The notes beneath the pieces are model-generated. The model ran no database searches and was not told the origin of the DNA. It saw only the letters and a list, made by a program, of their open reading frames with translations. A stretch of DNA of 64,000 nucleotides from Erwinia amylovora (GTDB taxonomy: Bacteria > Pseudomonadota > Gammaproteobacteria > Enterobacterales > Enterobacteriaceae): positions 3,658,001 to 3,722,000 of the forward strand of contig NZ_CP066796.1 in assembly GCF_017161565.1 (NCBI RefSeq), in the 5' to 3' direction. Of this stretch, positions 31,053 to 39,228 are shown in pieces (the first letter of the stretch is position 1; each line of letters opens with the position of its first letter). The position numbers were made by a program, and so were the translations under genes.

Positions 31053-31093
31053 AAAAAGCAAGGACGCTCAGCTTCGCTGAGTTAGACCTTGCT
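31053..31093 (-). terminator. Terminator-like hairpin, right mobilization unit / end of retron operon
   Basis: Read on the minus strand, AGCAAGG pairs with CCTTGCT, with CTCAGC and GCTGAG inside around GAA, and TTTTTC follows. It begins nine bases after the stop of the TIGR04141-like gene, so it would terminate that operon. It also matches the hairpin at 28232-28273 in inverted orientation, including the CTAACTCAGCGAAGCTGAG core. Confidence 0.7.
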
Positions 31094-31101
31094 TTCAAAA
31101 A

Positions 31102-32709
31102 TTATTTTGCAGATGCAACAGTAACTGTTAGTCCACGCTGCGAAAGATTTGAATACATATTAATCAAGTTCACCTTGCTAAAGAAAGGCAATCCTTTTAA
31201 TAATTCATGAGGATCACATCCAAGAACTAATAGCACAACTTCAAATTGGCTACTATTGATTTTCTTAGCAGGAATTAATCGCATAGCAGCTTTTCCATGA
31301 TGCTCTCTAATTACTTCTCTGGCCGCTGCTCTAAACTCTTCGTCACCGAGTATCAGTTCAGAAGCAACACTTGCTTGTGCGAAAAGATGGCTCAAACCGG
31401 AAGATCCGCCCTTACGATGTTTTGCATGAATCAATATTTTATTTTTAACATCAGCTAAGTCACACAGCTCAATGGAAGTCGTGGCCCGACTGCTTTTTAC
31501 CAACTTTCTGTCCATTAATATATAATTATTGCTTTTAGCTATCCGTTCATTATATTCCCCCTCTGACTCTAGCTTTACTACTTTCGTAGTTTGATCAAGG
31601 GTTCTTATTAAATCAGGGAATGACTTTGAATGTGTTTTTATAGCCTTTAATTCTTTTTCAACGTATTCCGAAAAATTCTTTCTTATTTCGAACCACTGTC
31701 CTAAAAATAACATATACCTAGTTTTATTTTCTACTATCTCGAAACTCAAACACTTATACATTGAAAAACTTTCAACCTCAGCCTCTTGGTTGTTGAATGC
31801 AAAAAGCTTATCTCTTTTAATTTTTTCAATATCTAAATTTGAGTAATCAACAGCATTAAAGTAAACAGACTTATCTATGCTATAGGAAATGACACCTTTT
31901 GCTCTTGTATAACTGAAATATTCAACATCCTTATCAGTCATAATTTCTGGCACAATAATTGAAATGTCTTCATGTTTTTTACTTTTTATCTTTTTTAATA
32001 AAACCCCATCTAAACCTTCAATTTTATTTTGCTTTCTTACTTTTTTTAAGTTATCAACCCAAGAGAATTTTTCCAGATATTCCTTACCATCATAGTAGCC
32101 TAAACATTCTTCGAGGTAAGAAACTAAATCTTCTGGCTCTAACTCTATCTTAACTTGTAATGAATTATCACCTCCACAAATTTTTTTAAAAGAAACTTCA
32201 TCTAAGGGCGACCCCGTTACCGCTCTTAAAATATCTTTTGATATGTCTACTCCAAACATTGATATTTCAGTATCTAAAGAGGCTTGTGTCTTTTTTTGCA
32301 CAGGGGAATCATCGATTGTGAATGTATCCACGCTTCTTAAAGAATCAGGTTTAAGCATGTTTAAAGCTGACTTTATACCAAAATCAGAAACAAAATAAGA
32401 TTGTTCTAATAAACTCCTTCCATATCCAAAAGTTATAGCAAATATTCTTGATTTATATTTTATAATTAATACAGCCGAGCTAGATCTGGTGATTAGACTA
32501 TCAATCTTATCTCCGGCAAATTCTTCAAAAAATTCTTTCCATTTAGGGGTATTATCCTGAACATCTTTTATAAAACATTTTCCCTTTACTCCTTTAACAC
32601 CTTTAAGTGGATACTCCTTGCAAACTTTTGAGAGGAAAAAACTATAATCTTTAGAGGAATATTTATCCTCTGCTAAAAATATATTGAGTGCCATCATCTT
32701 TTTGGACAT
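31102..32709 (-). CDS. TIGR04141/DUF6119-like protein
   Basis: 535 residues starting MSKKMMALNIFLAEDKYSSK behind GAGG. The C-terminal part, IELCDLADVKNKILIHAKHR then KGGSSGLSHLFAQASVASEL, matches what I know of the sporadically distributed TIGR04141 family (DUF6119), in which the Lys-rich strand and SxLSHLF block resemble a degenerate nuclease core. Members often turn up in mobile and defence regions, but their function is not established. Here it is the last gene downstream of the retron reverse transcriptase, separated by 128 bases from the 88-residue gene. Whether it shares their transcript is inference. Confidence 0.7.
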   Translation of the reverse strand: MSKKMMALNIFLAEDKYSSKDYSFFLSKVCKEYPLKGVKGVKGKCFIKDVQDNTPKWKEFFEEFAGDKIDSLITRSSSAVLIIKYKSRIFAITFGYGRSLLEQSYFVSDFGIKSALNMLKPDSLRSVDTFTIDDSPVQKKTQASLDTEISMFGVDISKDILRAVTGSPLDEVSFKKICGGDNSLQVKIELEPEDLVSYLEECLGYYDGKEYLEKFSWVDNLKKVRKQNKIEGLDGVLLKKIKSKKHEDISIIVPEIMTDKDVEYFSYTRAKGVISYSIDKSVYFNAVDYSNLDIEKIKRDKLFAFNNQEAEVESFSMYKCLSFEIVENKTRYMLFLGQWFEIRKNFSEYVEKELKAIKTHSKSFPDLIRTLDQTTKVVKLESEGEYNERIAKSNNYILMDRKLVKSSRATTSIELCDLADVKNKILIHAKHRKGGSSGLSHLFAQASVASELILGDEEFRAAAREVIREHHGKAAMRLIPAKKINSSQFEVVLLVLGCDPHELLKGLPFFSKVNLINMYSNLSQRGLTVTVASAK

Positions 32710-32837
32710 AATAACCTCAGGATTTTATAAATAAACATTCTAATAACTTATAATCAAGTTAATATTCTGAAATATGCCCTAGTTTAAAAAAGCTAAGCCA
32801 TTATAATAGTTATCTAATCTTCACACCAAATAAAACT

Positions 32838-33104
32838 CTATTTATTATCTATTTTAATGCTGAACCAAATTAAAATTATTTCTTTTACAGAACAACACAA
32901 CAAATCAACTATCTCATCCATCCTCTCGATATCTATTTCTTCTTCAAGAGTCATCCCAAAAAATGTGGAAATAGTTAGAAGATTGTTTTTATACTCCTCT
33001 TTTTTTTCATCTTTAATCAAACTTAAAAGACCGTGACTCCCCCTATTTTGATAAAAAGATTCAATCAAAACCTTTGCTTGTAAGTTAAATTTAAGATCAT
33101 TCAT
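32838..33104 (-). CDS. 88-residue protein, unknown function
   Basis: 88 residues, MNDLKFNLQAKVLIESFYQN at the start, acidic in the middle (LEEEIDIERMDEIVD) and hydrophobic toward the end (CCSVKEIILIWFSIKI). No family is recognised. It starts 29 bases after the stop of the two-TM gene, with only a weak ribosome binding site, and is on the same strand as the retron genes. The island-like composition and placement suggest a real gene, perhaps an accessory of the retron. Confidence 0.55.
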   Translation of the reverse strand: MNDLKFNLQAKVLIESFYQNRGSHGLLSLIKDEKKEEYKNNLLTISTFFGMTLEEEIDIERMDEIVDLLCCSVKEIILIWFSIKIDNK

Positions 33105-33133
33105 AAATAGAGCGCTGAACAGCTTTTTCTTAT

Positions 33134-33499
33134 TCAGTGACTCGAATATCTCTTTTCCTTAAAAGAATTTTCTTTAATGTATGAATAAAAATCCCTTTCT
33201 TTATTCATGCAATTATTTAATTTTGAGTTAACTAATGAAAGCTTAAAATTATATAGTCCTATAAAAAAAACAAATACAGGTATGAATATTAGAGATTGCT
33301 TAAGTATATATAGTGGTGTGCTAAACAAAGTTATCGCATATTTAAAGCAGGATTCAGAAAAACACAAAGTTAAATGATGGTTACTATAAATATTAAAGAA
33401 TAAAAACAACGAACTCAATATCATTGAAACAAATATAACAACTGTGATAGTGAGTGTCATTATTGATAGTATAAGCGTGGCTCTGTATTCATTTATCAT
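33134..33499 (-). CDS. Two-TM protein, candidate retron effector
   Basis: 121 residues. Two strong membrane segments lie at about 7-35 (LILSIMTLTITVVIFVSMIL) and 67-85 (KQSLIFIPVFVFFIGLYNF), with a basic, Ser/Lys-rich C-terminal tail. The ATG lies inside the last codons of the reverse transcriptase (11-base overlap), so translation is coupled. Two-TM proteins next to the reverse transcriptase are the effectors of Ec48-type (type IV) retrons, where they damage the membrane when the retron senses phage. That role is inferred from topology and position only. Confidence 0.65.
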   Translation of the reverse strand: MINEYRATLILSIMTLTITVVIFVSMILSSLFLFFNIYSNHHLTLCFSESCFKYAITLFSTPLYILKQSLIFIPVFVFFIGLYNFKLSLVNSKLNNCMNKERDFYSYIKENSFKEKRYSSH

Positions 33500-34669
33500 T
33501 TTTTTTAGGGCTTATCAATTTCAGTCGCTTTTTAAATTCCTCTGCTTCTTTTGAGTATAATTTTTTTAAAATACTCAACCTAAACATAACTTTAAAGTAG
33601 CGACTTTTGTACCTTTCAGATTCACCTAAAGTATCAAAATCTCTCGACAAATTAGTGATAACTCTGTTCAGGCGAATAATTTCTTTGTGGTCTGGTAAAG
33701 GATCGCAATGCCTTTTTAGCATTTTCTTGAATATCGGGTAGTCAGAACAATCTACTCTTTTTAACTTCGTGATCTTACCTCTTACAGAAAAATAAAGATC
33801 ATGAAAACTTTTCTTCATTCTTTCGTTATCTTTGCCGTACCCTGTTTTCACCACTCTATGAACGTGGTCTTTAATTTTTAATCTTTCTACCTTGGGAAAT
33901 TTTGGTTTTTCACCCTCAATACTTAAACTATGAACTTTGAATTGTTGAGGCGATGATGAAGATATTGAAATGGTTTTATCTTTATTAATTGAAAGGTGCT
34001 TTTGAGTTATAAATTCACCAATATAAGATTCAACATATTTCCAACTTCCTTCTTTTGTTGCGCGTGATATAGTTATATCGTCAATTAATCGAGTATAACG
34101 AAAACCGTTATTACGTAAATGTTGTACTTTTTTTGGTTCACTATCAAAAAAGTACAAATTTGCTAGATATGTGCTTGTTGGTGCACCTTGCGGAACATAA
34201 CCATCAAAAGTTGTTAATTTGGTTAGTATTGCTGAAACTTCTTCTGAACATTTCAATAGTTTATTGAATATACTGTAGACATATTCTTCCCTCATAGTTG
34301 GGAAAAAATTTTCTATATCTATCTTAATTAAAACCTTAGCCTTGCAGTGCTGTTCTGCACATAGTATATAATCACGTGGATTTTCTCTATCGGGAATAGA
34401 ACCAAAAAGATAATCAGGATAATTTATTTTAGTAAAAATCTTTTGGTTTATTTTACGAAGTAATGATTTAAGCATTTTATTGGGCGCATAAACGATTCTT
34501 TCCCCTCCATTTTTTTCTTAATTGGAGGTTTTACGTAATAAGAACTTTCAGCACCGTTTCTGATCAAATCATCAAACTTCTGCGTATCTTTGACACCAAG
34601 AAGATTTATTAGACTTTGAACGTTTTGAATAGGCGTAAACGTTTCTTTGAATGAGAATGAACTAGCCAT
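33489..34669 (-). CDS. Retron-type reverse transcriptase, split by a -1 shift
   Basis: Two overlapping frames make one protein. Codons 1-53 from ATG 34669 (MASSFSFKETFTPIQNVQSL...) reach an A7 tract at 34510-34516. A -1 shift there continues as KNGGERIVYAPNKMLKSLLR into the frame ending at 33489, giving about 393 residues. RT motifs in the second part are KIDIENFFP (catalytic Asp), PQGAPTSTYLANL and YTRLIDDITIS. The last has Leu-Ile-Asp-Asp where retrons have Tyr-Ala-Asp-Asp. Without the shift the first frame stops after 73 residues. Whether this is programmed slippage, a mutation or a sequencing error is open. Confidence 0.82.
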
Positions 34670-34727
34670 ATAATCCTTCTTAGATAAAAGTTAGCGTCCT
34701 CGCGGCCAGAAAGGGTAGTCGAATCCG

Positions 34728-34893
34728 AAGGAAGCAACGCAAAAGTATAAAATCCACCCAATCTTCACTAACTTTTTCCAACTGTGTACTGTACTCCGTG
34801 GTCTAGCTTTCGCATGGCTCGCCAGAGTGCACCCAGAAAGACCTTACGGTCGTCCCGAACTTAAAGGACATGCTTTTTGCTACACGCTTCCTT
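34728..34893 (-). ncRNA. Candidate retron msr-msd RNA
   Basis: On the minus strand, upstream of the reverse transcriptase, AAGGAAGC-N5-GCAAAA (34893-34875, a1) is complementary to TTTTGC-N3-GCTTCCTT (34744-34728, a2). Between them come two small msr-type hairpins: GTCC/GGAC (34869-34852) and GACC-GTAA-GGTC (34851-34840). A long imperfect hairpin follows (34836-34782, beginning CTGGGTGC and ending GTACACAG), which suits msd. The order a1, msr hairpins, msd stem, a2, RT and the 166-base size agree with known retrons. The branching G should lie in the AGC near the end of a1. Confidence 0.72.
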
Positions 34894-34987
34894 GTTCATC
34901 AAGTGAGTTGTTCATCCCACGCTATTTTTTTACCAGAAAGCAGATTAATCTTAAAGAAAAATTTTACAATTTACTAAAATTGATGTT

Positions 34988-35059
34988 TTGGGGTATTGGA
35001 AAGCACTAAAAAATCAGTATCGAGTTAAAAATAAAACTTAGCGGGTAGCTATATGGGTA
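34988..35059. repeat. GGGTA repeats near attR, candidate integrase arm sites
   Basis: TTGGGGTA (34988-34995), GCGGGTA (35041-35047) and ATGGGTA (35053-35059) lie just inside the right end of the island and mirror the GGGGGTA repeats next to attL. They may be arm-type integrase sites; the role is inferred from sequence and position. Confidence 0.4.
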
Positions 35060-35132
35060 TAAAATTTAAAAATCCGTTATAACATACATTTAATTGATTG
35101 TATTTACTGAAAATTTTATATAAATCAACATT

Positions 35133-35153
35133 CAGATCCAGAATATCGAATAA
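35133..35153 (+). repeat. attR, right copy of the island attachment site
   Basis: The 21 bases encode QIQNIE-stop like the yicC end at 22169-22189, differing at two wobble positions. This is probably the original chromosomal 3' end of yicC, displaced by the island. Confidence 0.85.
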
Positions 35154-35191
35154 CGATTTACTGGCTATCAGCAAACAGCAGAAACCCAGAC

Positions 35192-35216
35192 AGCCCGCTC
35201 ACAGCGGGCTTCTTTT
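35192..35216 (+). terminator. Rho-independent terminator, probable original yicC terminator
   Basis: AGCCCGC, a five-base loop and GCGGGCT are followed by TCTTTT. It lies about 40 bases after the attR copy of the yicC stop, so it probably terminated yicC before the island inserted. Confidence 0.75.
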
Positions 35217-35242
35217 ATGCGCATAAGCTACCAGGAAAGCGC

Positions 35243-35569
35243 ATGTTTCACTTTTACCCCCACCTGTGCCCCTGCTATTTTCATCCAATATCAAGGCCAT
35301 CCGGCAGAGATGGTGAGAAGGCGCTACAGCTGGCAACCCGTGCCGGAGAAATGCGCTTTCACCTGGACGGCAGTCGCTACACGGCGACCATCGGCGGCAG
35401 AGCATTACCCTCGAGAATCACCAGCACACGGGCGCGCTATAGCGTGCGGCGCTGCTACTTATGCCCCTGCTGCCATAACCGGGCAGCAACGCTGCTTATT
35501 GGTAAGCGGAATTTAGCCTGTAGAAAATACCGGGGGCTTTACTACGCCAGCCAGAGCGAGAGTAAATAA
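35243..35569 (+). pseudogene. Remnant of a zinc-ribbon protein
   Basis: The frame encodes YLCPCCHNRAATLLIGKRNL then ACRKYRGLYYASQSESK, which resembles a family of short zinc-ribbon proteins with a CPxC...L.CRxCxGLxYxSQ pattern. Here the fourth metal Cys is Tyr, and a stop follows directly after the SQSES segment where such proteins normally continue. There is no good ribosome binding site. I read it as a decayed gene outside attR. The family name is not known to me. Confidence 0.4.
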
Positions 35570-35899
35570 ACCCCTTTTTGTTCCACATACTTTTTGGGGT
35601 GTCCGGAGTTTCCGCCATCAGCCGGTACTTTTTCGGCATTGCCAGCGGAGCCGGATTGCGCACTGGCAGACGTTTTTTACCCTTACGACGAAAAATTCAG
35701 TTCAGGCAGACAATCAATCCGGTGTACGCACTTGAGGTTCCGGACAATGCCCCTGACATGTCGGAAGATCCCTTAAAGTGAATGGGTCAGTTATGCGGAA
35801 TACTTCCTGTCGCCAGACGCCGTTTTTATCATAGGCACCAGAACCTTCACAGGGTAAACTATCCCTTTACTTTATTAAGGCTTTAGTTAAGGACTTCCA
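35570..35899. other. Region before yjdM, no gene supported
   Basis: About 330 bases. Short open frames exist on the plus strand, but none has a convincing ribosome binding site or protein-like sequence that I recognise. The yjdM promoter should lie within the last 100 bases. Confidence 0.4.
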
Positions 35900-36238
35900 A
35901 TGCAAACTTTACCTCCCTGCCCGAAATGCCACTCCGAGTACAGCTGGCAGGATAGCGATATGCTCAACTGCCCGGAATGTGGCCATGTCTGGGCTGAAGG
36001 TGCCGATGCCGCTGCTGAAGATAGCCTTGTCGTGAAAGACGCCAACGGTAACCTGCTGGCGGATGGTGACAGCGTGACGGTGATTAAAGATCTGAAAGTC
36101 AAAGGCAGCTCTACACCACTGAAGATCGGTACCAAAGTCAAAAGCATTCGCCTGGTAGAAGGCGATCACAATATCGATTGCAAAATCGATGGCTTCGGCC
36201 CAATGAAGTTGAAATCTGAATTTGTGAAAAAAAACTGA
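35900..36238 (+). CDS. yjdM: YjdM (PhnA) zinc-ribbon protein
   Basis: 112 residues. The N-terminal zinc ribbon [21 protein letters not shown] is followed by the conserved PhnA domain ([45 protein letters not shown] at the end), nearly identical to E. coli YjdM. Although once named for phosphonate uptake, its role is not established. It stands alone between the remnant region and the MFS gene. Confidence 0.93.
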   Translation: MQTLPPCPKCHSEYSWQDSDMLNCPECGHVWAEGADAAAEDSLVVKDANGNLLADGDSVTVIKDLKVKGSSTPLKIGTKVKSIRLVEGDHNIDCKIDGFGPMKLKSEFVKKN

Positions 36239-36403
36239 TCGTCCCCAGTGGGCCACTGCGCTACTGGTTTATTCGCATTGCTCCCTGGCTGCGCTGCCCG
36301 GGGGCGTTTGCCCCGCCAACTGTAGCTGCTAGTATCACACAACATGGCAACATGCTTAAGGGCGTGCGGCGCTCAATGGACCGACTCAAAAACTGGAGGC
36401 TGA

Positions 36404-37768
36404 GTGAATAAGACGTTAGGTGTGTTCTTCCCGCTTTATACTACTACGCTGTTAATGCTGCTCGGCTCCGGGTTGCTCACTACCTATGTTTCCCTGCGTC
36501 TGACCTCAGCCCATGTCTCGGGTGCTCTTATCGGGGCAATCATCGCTGCAAACTACATTGGCCTGGTGATTGGCGGCAAAGTCGGTCACTTTCTGATTGC
36601 ACGCGTTGGCCATATCCGTGCCTATGTTTCCTGTGCAGGGATTATTACTGCCGCCGTGCTCGGTCATGGGCTGACCGGGTATATTCCTGCCTGGATTGCA
36701 CTGCGGCTTATTATCGGCCTGTGTATGATGTGCCAGTATATGGTGCTGGAAAGCTGGCTTAACGATCAGTCTGAGTCCGAACAACGCGGAAAAGTGTTTG
36801 GCTGCTATATGGTCGCAACCTATCTCGGGATGTCGCTTGGCCAGGTTGTGCTTATGTTACAAACCGATCTTGGCCTTAGCACGCTGCTATTAATTGCGCT
36901 CTGCTTTGCTTTATGCCTGGTGCCAATTGCCCTCACCACTCGCACCCATGCACGCCAGCTCTCACCTGCGCCCATGGAGTTACGCCACTTTGTAGGATCG
37001 ATTCCGAAAGTTCTGGCAACCACGCTGGCAATTGGTATGGCTGTAGGCTCTTTCTATGGTCTGGCACCGGTATACGCCAGCCAGCAGCAGCTGACCACCG
37101 GGCAAACCGGCCTGTTTATGGCTATCGCTATTTTCGCCGGGCTGGTTGCACAATTTCCGCTCAGCTGGCTGTCTGACCGTTATAATCGCACTCGTCTGTT
37201 GCGCCTGAACGCAATAATGCTGGCCGTTGCCGCACTTCCGCTGGCGCTACTGCCACAGCTCGGTTTTCCACTGTTGCTGACCCTCGGGTTTATCGTCAGC
37301 ATGTTGCTGTTTTCGCTTTACCCGTTGGCCGTTGCGCTGGCCAACGACCTGGTCGAGCCAGAACGACGCGTCTCGCTGGCAGCCTGCCTGCTGATGGCCT
37401 TCGGCGTGGGTGCCAGTATTGGCCCGTTAATGGTCGGATTGCTGCTTGAGCCACTCGGTGGTAACACGCTGTATGCGTTCTTTGCCCTGTGCGGCCTGTT
37501 GATTGTTGCTCTGAGCCGGGCGGTGAAAAAAGATGAGGCCCAGTTTGTTGAAGATGCGCCGGTTCCTCATATCGCGATGCCGGACAGCCTGATGAGTTCG
37601 CCCCTTTCACCAGCCCTTAATCCGGCTTTTGATGAACAGATGATTGAGGAAACCATGCCATCACTTGATATCGAGCCGGAGACAGAGCAAGAAGATGAAG
37701 TTACGACTCTGCAGGGGGCAAACCCCGATGAAGAGACCGGGCTTAAAAAAGCGTGGGAAAAATTGTAG
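36404..37768 (+). CDS. MFS transporter, YcaD-like
   Basis: 454 residues starting at a GTG (36404) with GGAGG seven bases upstream. About 12 hydrophobic segments are visible in the first 390 residues, with the MFS loop WLSDRYNRTRLLRL after segment 6-7. The pattern (GLLTTYVSLRL, YMVLESWLNDQSESEQRGKV, FYGLAPVYAS) follows the YcaD subfamily. It has a long acidic, Pro/Glu-rich cytoplasmic tail (about residues 390-454) that E. coli YcaD lacks. The substrate is unknown. Confidence 0.82.
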   Translation: MNKTLGVFFPLYTTTLLMLLGSGLLTTYVSLRLTSAHVSGALIGAIIAANYIGLVIGGKVGHFLIARVGHIRAYVSCAGIITAAVLGHGLTGYIPAWIALRLIIGLCMMCQYMVLESWLNDQSESEQRGKVFGCYMVATYLGMSLGQVVLMLQTDLGLSTLLLIALCFALCLVPIALTTRTHARQLSPAPMELRHFVGSIPKVLATTLAIGMAVGSFYGLAPVYASQQQLTTGQTGLFMAIAIFAGLVAQFPLSWLSDRYNRTRLLRLNAIMLAVAALPLALLPQLGFPLLLTLGFIVSMLLFSLYPLAVALANDLVEPERRVSLAACLLMAFGVGASIGPLMVGLLLEPLGGNTLYAFFALCGLLIVALSRAVKKDEAQFVEDAPVPHIAMPDSLMSSPLSPALNPAFDEQMIEETMPSLDIEPETEQEDEVTTLQGANPDEETGLKKAWEKL

Positions 37769-38118
37769 CCCCATCGGCGTTTTTCATCCTTACTGACGTT
37801 GGACGATGAAGTTTTCAGCCTCCAGCGCATCAGCAGGATGTTAGCCGCGTAAAAGACACGAGGTTTTTCTTGCAAGGGAGCAGGATGAAAATGCCTGCAG
37901 CCTGGCTTTATCGTATTTAACTCGGCGCCATAGGTACAGAGCCGCATCAACTCTCTGAAAGATACAGCTTGCCGAAATGGACAGAAAAAATAACAGAAGT
38001 AAGAGTTTGAATTCCACCCGTTTGAACGCATGAATATGATATGACCCCTCCACTTCTCCTTTTTAATCATGTGGACATTCAAATTAATCGGGGAATTTCT
38101 TTTGACTGAAGGGAAAAT
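37769..38118. other. Intergenic region, no gene supported
   Basis: About 350 bases between the MFS gene and the convergent response-regulator gene. Minus-strand open frames here overlap the MFS 3' end and lack protein-like sequence. I see no strong terminator. Confidence 0.4.
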
Positions 38119-38763
38119 TCATATCAAGCCTTGCGCATAGGCATAGCGTATTAATTCAACGTTAGAAGAGACTCCAAGGCGCCGCATAGCATTATACTTT
38201 TGCGTAGATACCGTGCTGATAGTTCTGTTCTGTCGCCGTGCTATCTCTGAAAGAGTATATCCTGATGAAAACAGCCTGATTACTTCTAGCTCTTTAGGCG
38301 TAAGTCCATTTCCTTTTTCGCCACTTTTCGACAGATAACTCTTGATGTTGCTCAGGGAAGATGAGAAGTAATAACCACTTTGGTTCATGACATGATGACA
38401 TGCCATTACCGTATCCTCTACCGGGTCTGATTTACTCACGATTGCCTTAACCCCGTAATCGCATGTTTTTCTGAGTATGGCTATGTTCTTTTGTGATGTC
38501 AGTAAAACGATTTTCACCAGCGGAAAACGGCCACTTAGCGCACGTATTTTGGCAAAACCATCTATTGCAGAGCGTTTCGAACTCAACGAGAAATCAGTGA
38601 TGACAATATCTGTTTGTGCCGATGCAAGAACAGCTAATAAGTCCTTACCACATTCTGTTTCTGTCGCGATGGTAAACTGATCATTATTTGAAAAAAGCAT
38701 TTTCAGTGAATGAATGATATGTGGATGGTCATCAGAAACCGCCACCGTGAATCTGCTATACAT
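38119..38763 (-). CDS. RcsB-type response regulator, orphan
   Basis: 214 residues. The receiver domain has the acidic pair in VAVSDDHPHI (Asp11, Asp12), the phospho-acceptor in IVITDFSLS (near residue 57), the Thr/Ser of VLLTSQKN and Lys in IVSKSD. The LuxR-type helix-turn-helix is GLTPKELEVIRLFSSGYTLS then EIARRQNRTISTVSTQKYNA. The build is that of RcsB, BglJ and FimZ. No histidine kinase gene is adjacent. Its target genes cannot be told; biofilm, capsule or fimbrial control would be the usual roles. Confidence 0.85.
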   Translation of the reverse strand: MYSRFTVAVSDDHPHIIHSLKMLFSNNDQFTIATETECGKDLLAVLASAQTDIVITDFSLSSKRSAIDGFAKIRALSGRFPLVKIVLLTSQKNIAILRKTCDYGVKAIVSKSDPVEDTVMACHHVMNQSGYYFSSSLSNIKSYLSKSGEKGNGLTPKELEVIRLFSSGYTLSEIARRQNRTISTVSTQKYNAMRRLGVSSNVELIRYAYAQGLI

Positions 38764-39228
38764 ATAGCCTCCAGATGCTTCATCATGAGTAGCCTGAAAA
38801 AATACACAACGAGTTAAACATAATAATTCCGTCCAGCATCAGATGGCAAGCAGTTTGCAATAAATATAAAAGCAACCAAAATGAAGTGAGAAAAAAGGAA
38901 TTAATGGAAAAAACAATAAAATTAATAAAACGAGAACCTGATAACTCCAGTTAAATTAAGAAAATTGACAATTTATACGGCAGTATTAATCTTGCCCGTG
39001 AAAGAATTCACCTCAATAAAATTAATAGCTGTCCTATTTCATCGGCCCATCGAACCGGGTAATGCCTGTCATTGCTAAAGAGAGAAGTAACCATTCATTC
39101 AGGACTGGCAGGTACATTTTTCTGGTAACCAGCGCGGGTGTACAACCCTTGTACCGATACCGCAAAATTTCTGTCGCCGTTCCTGGCGGAACCCCTTAGG
39201 ATTGCAGACTGATTTTATGGAGTTAGCT
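38764..39228. other. Divergent intergenic region, AT-rich
   Basis: About 465 bases between the response-regulator gene and yicG. The first half is rich in A and T and probably contains the regulator's promoter. A 16-codon ORF at 38904-38954 has AAGGAA ahead of it but is too short to support. The last 100 bases should hold the yicG promoter. Confidence 0.4.

Noticed and set aside
35217..35516. 99-residue ORF overlapping the zinc-ribbon remnant
   Set aside because: Composition is not protein-like (many Ala, Arg, Pro from shifted codons). The other frame has the recognisable CPCC pattern.
35578..35781. Short ORFs after the remnant
   Set aside because: There is no ribosome binding site and no recognised sequence; two frames are open over the same stretch.
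38904..38954. 16-codon ORF in the AT-rich region before yicG
   Set aside because: AAGGAA precedes the ATG, but the peptide is too short and has no feature to support it.
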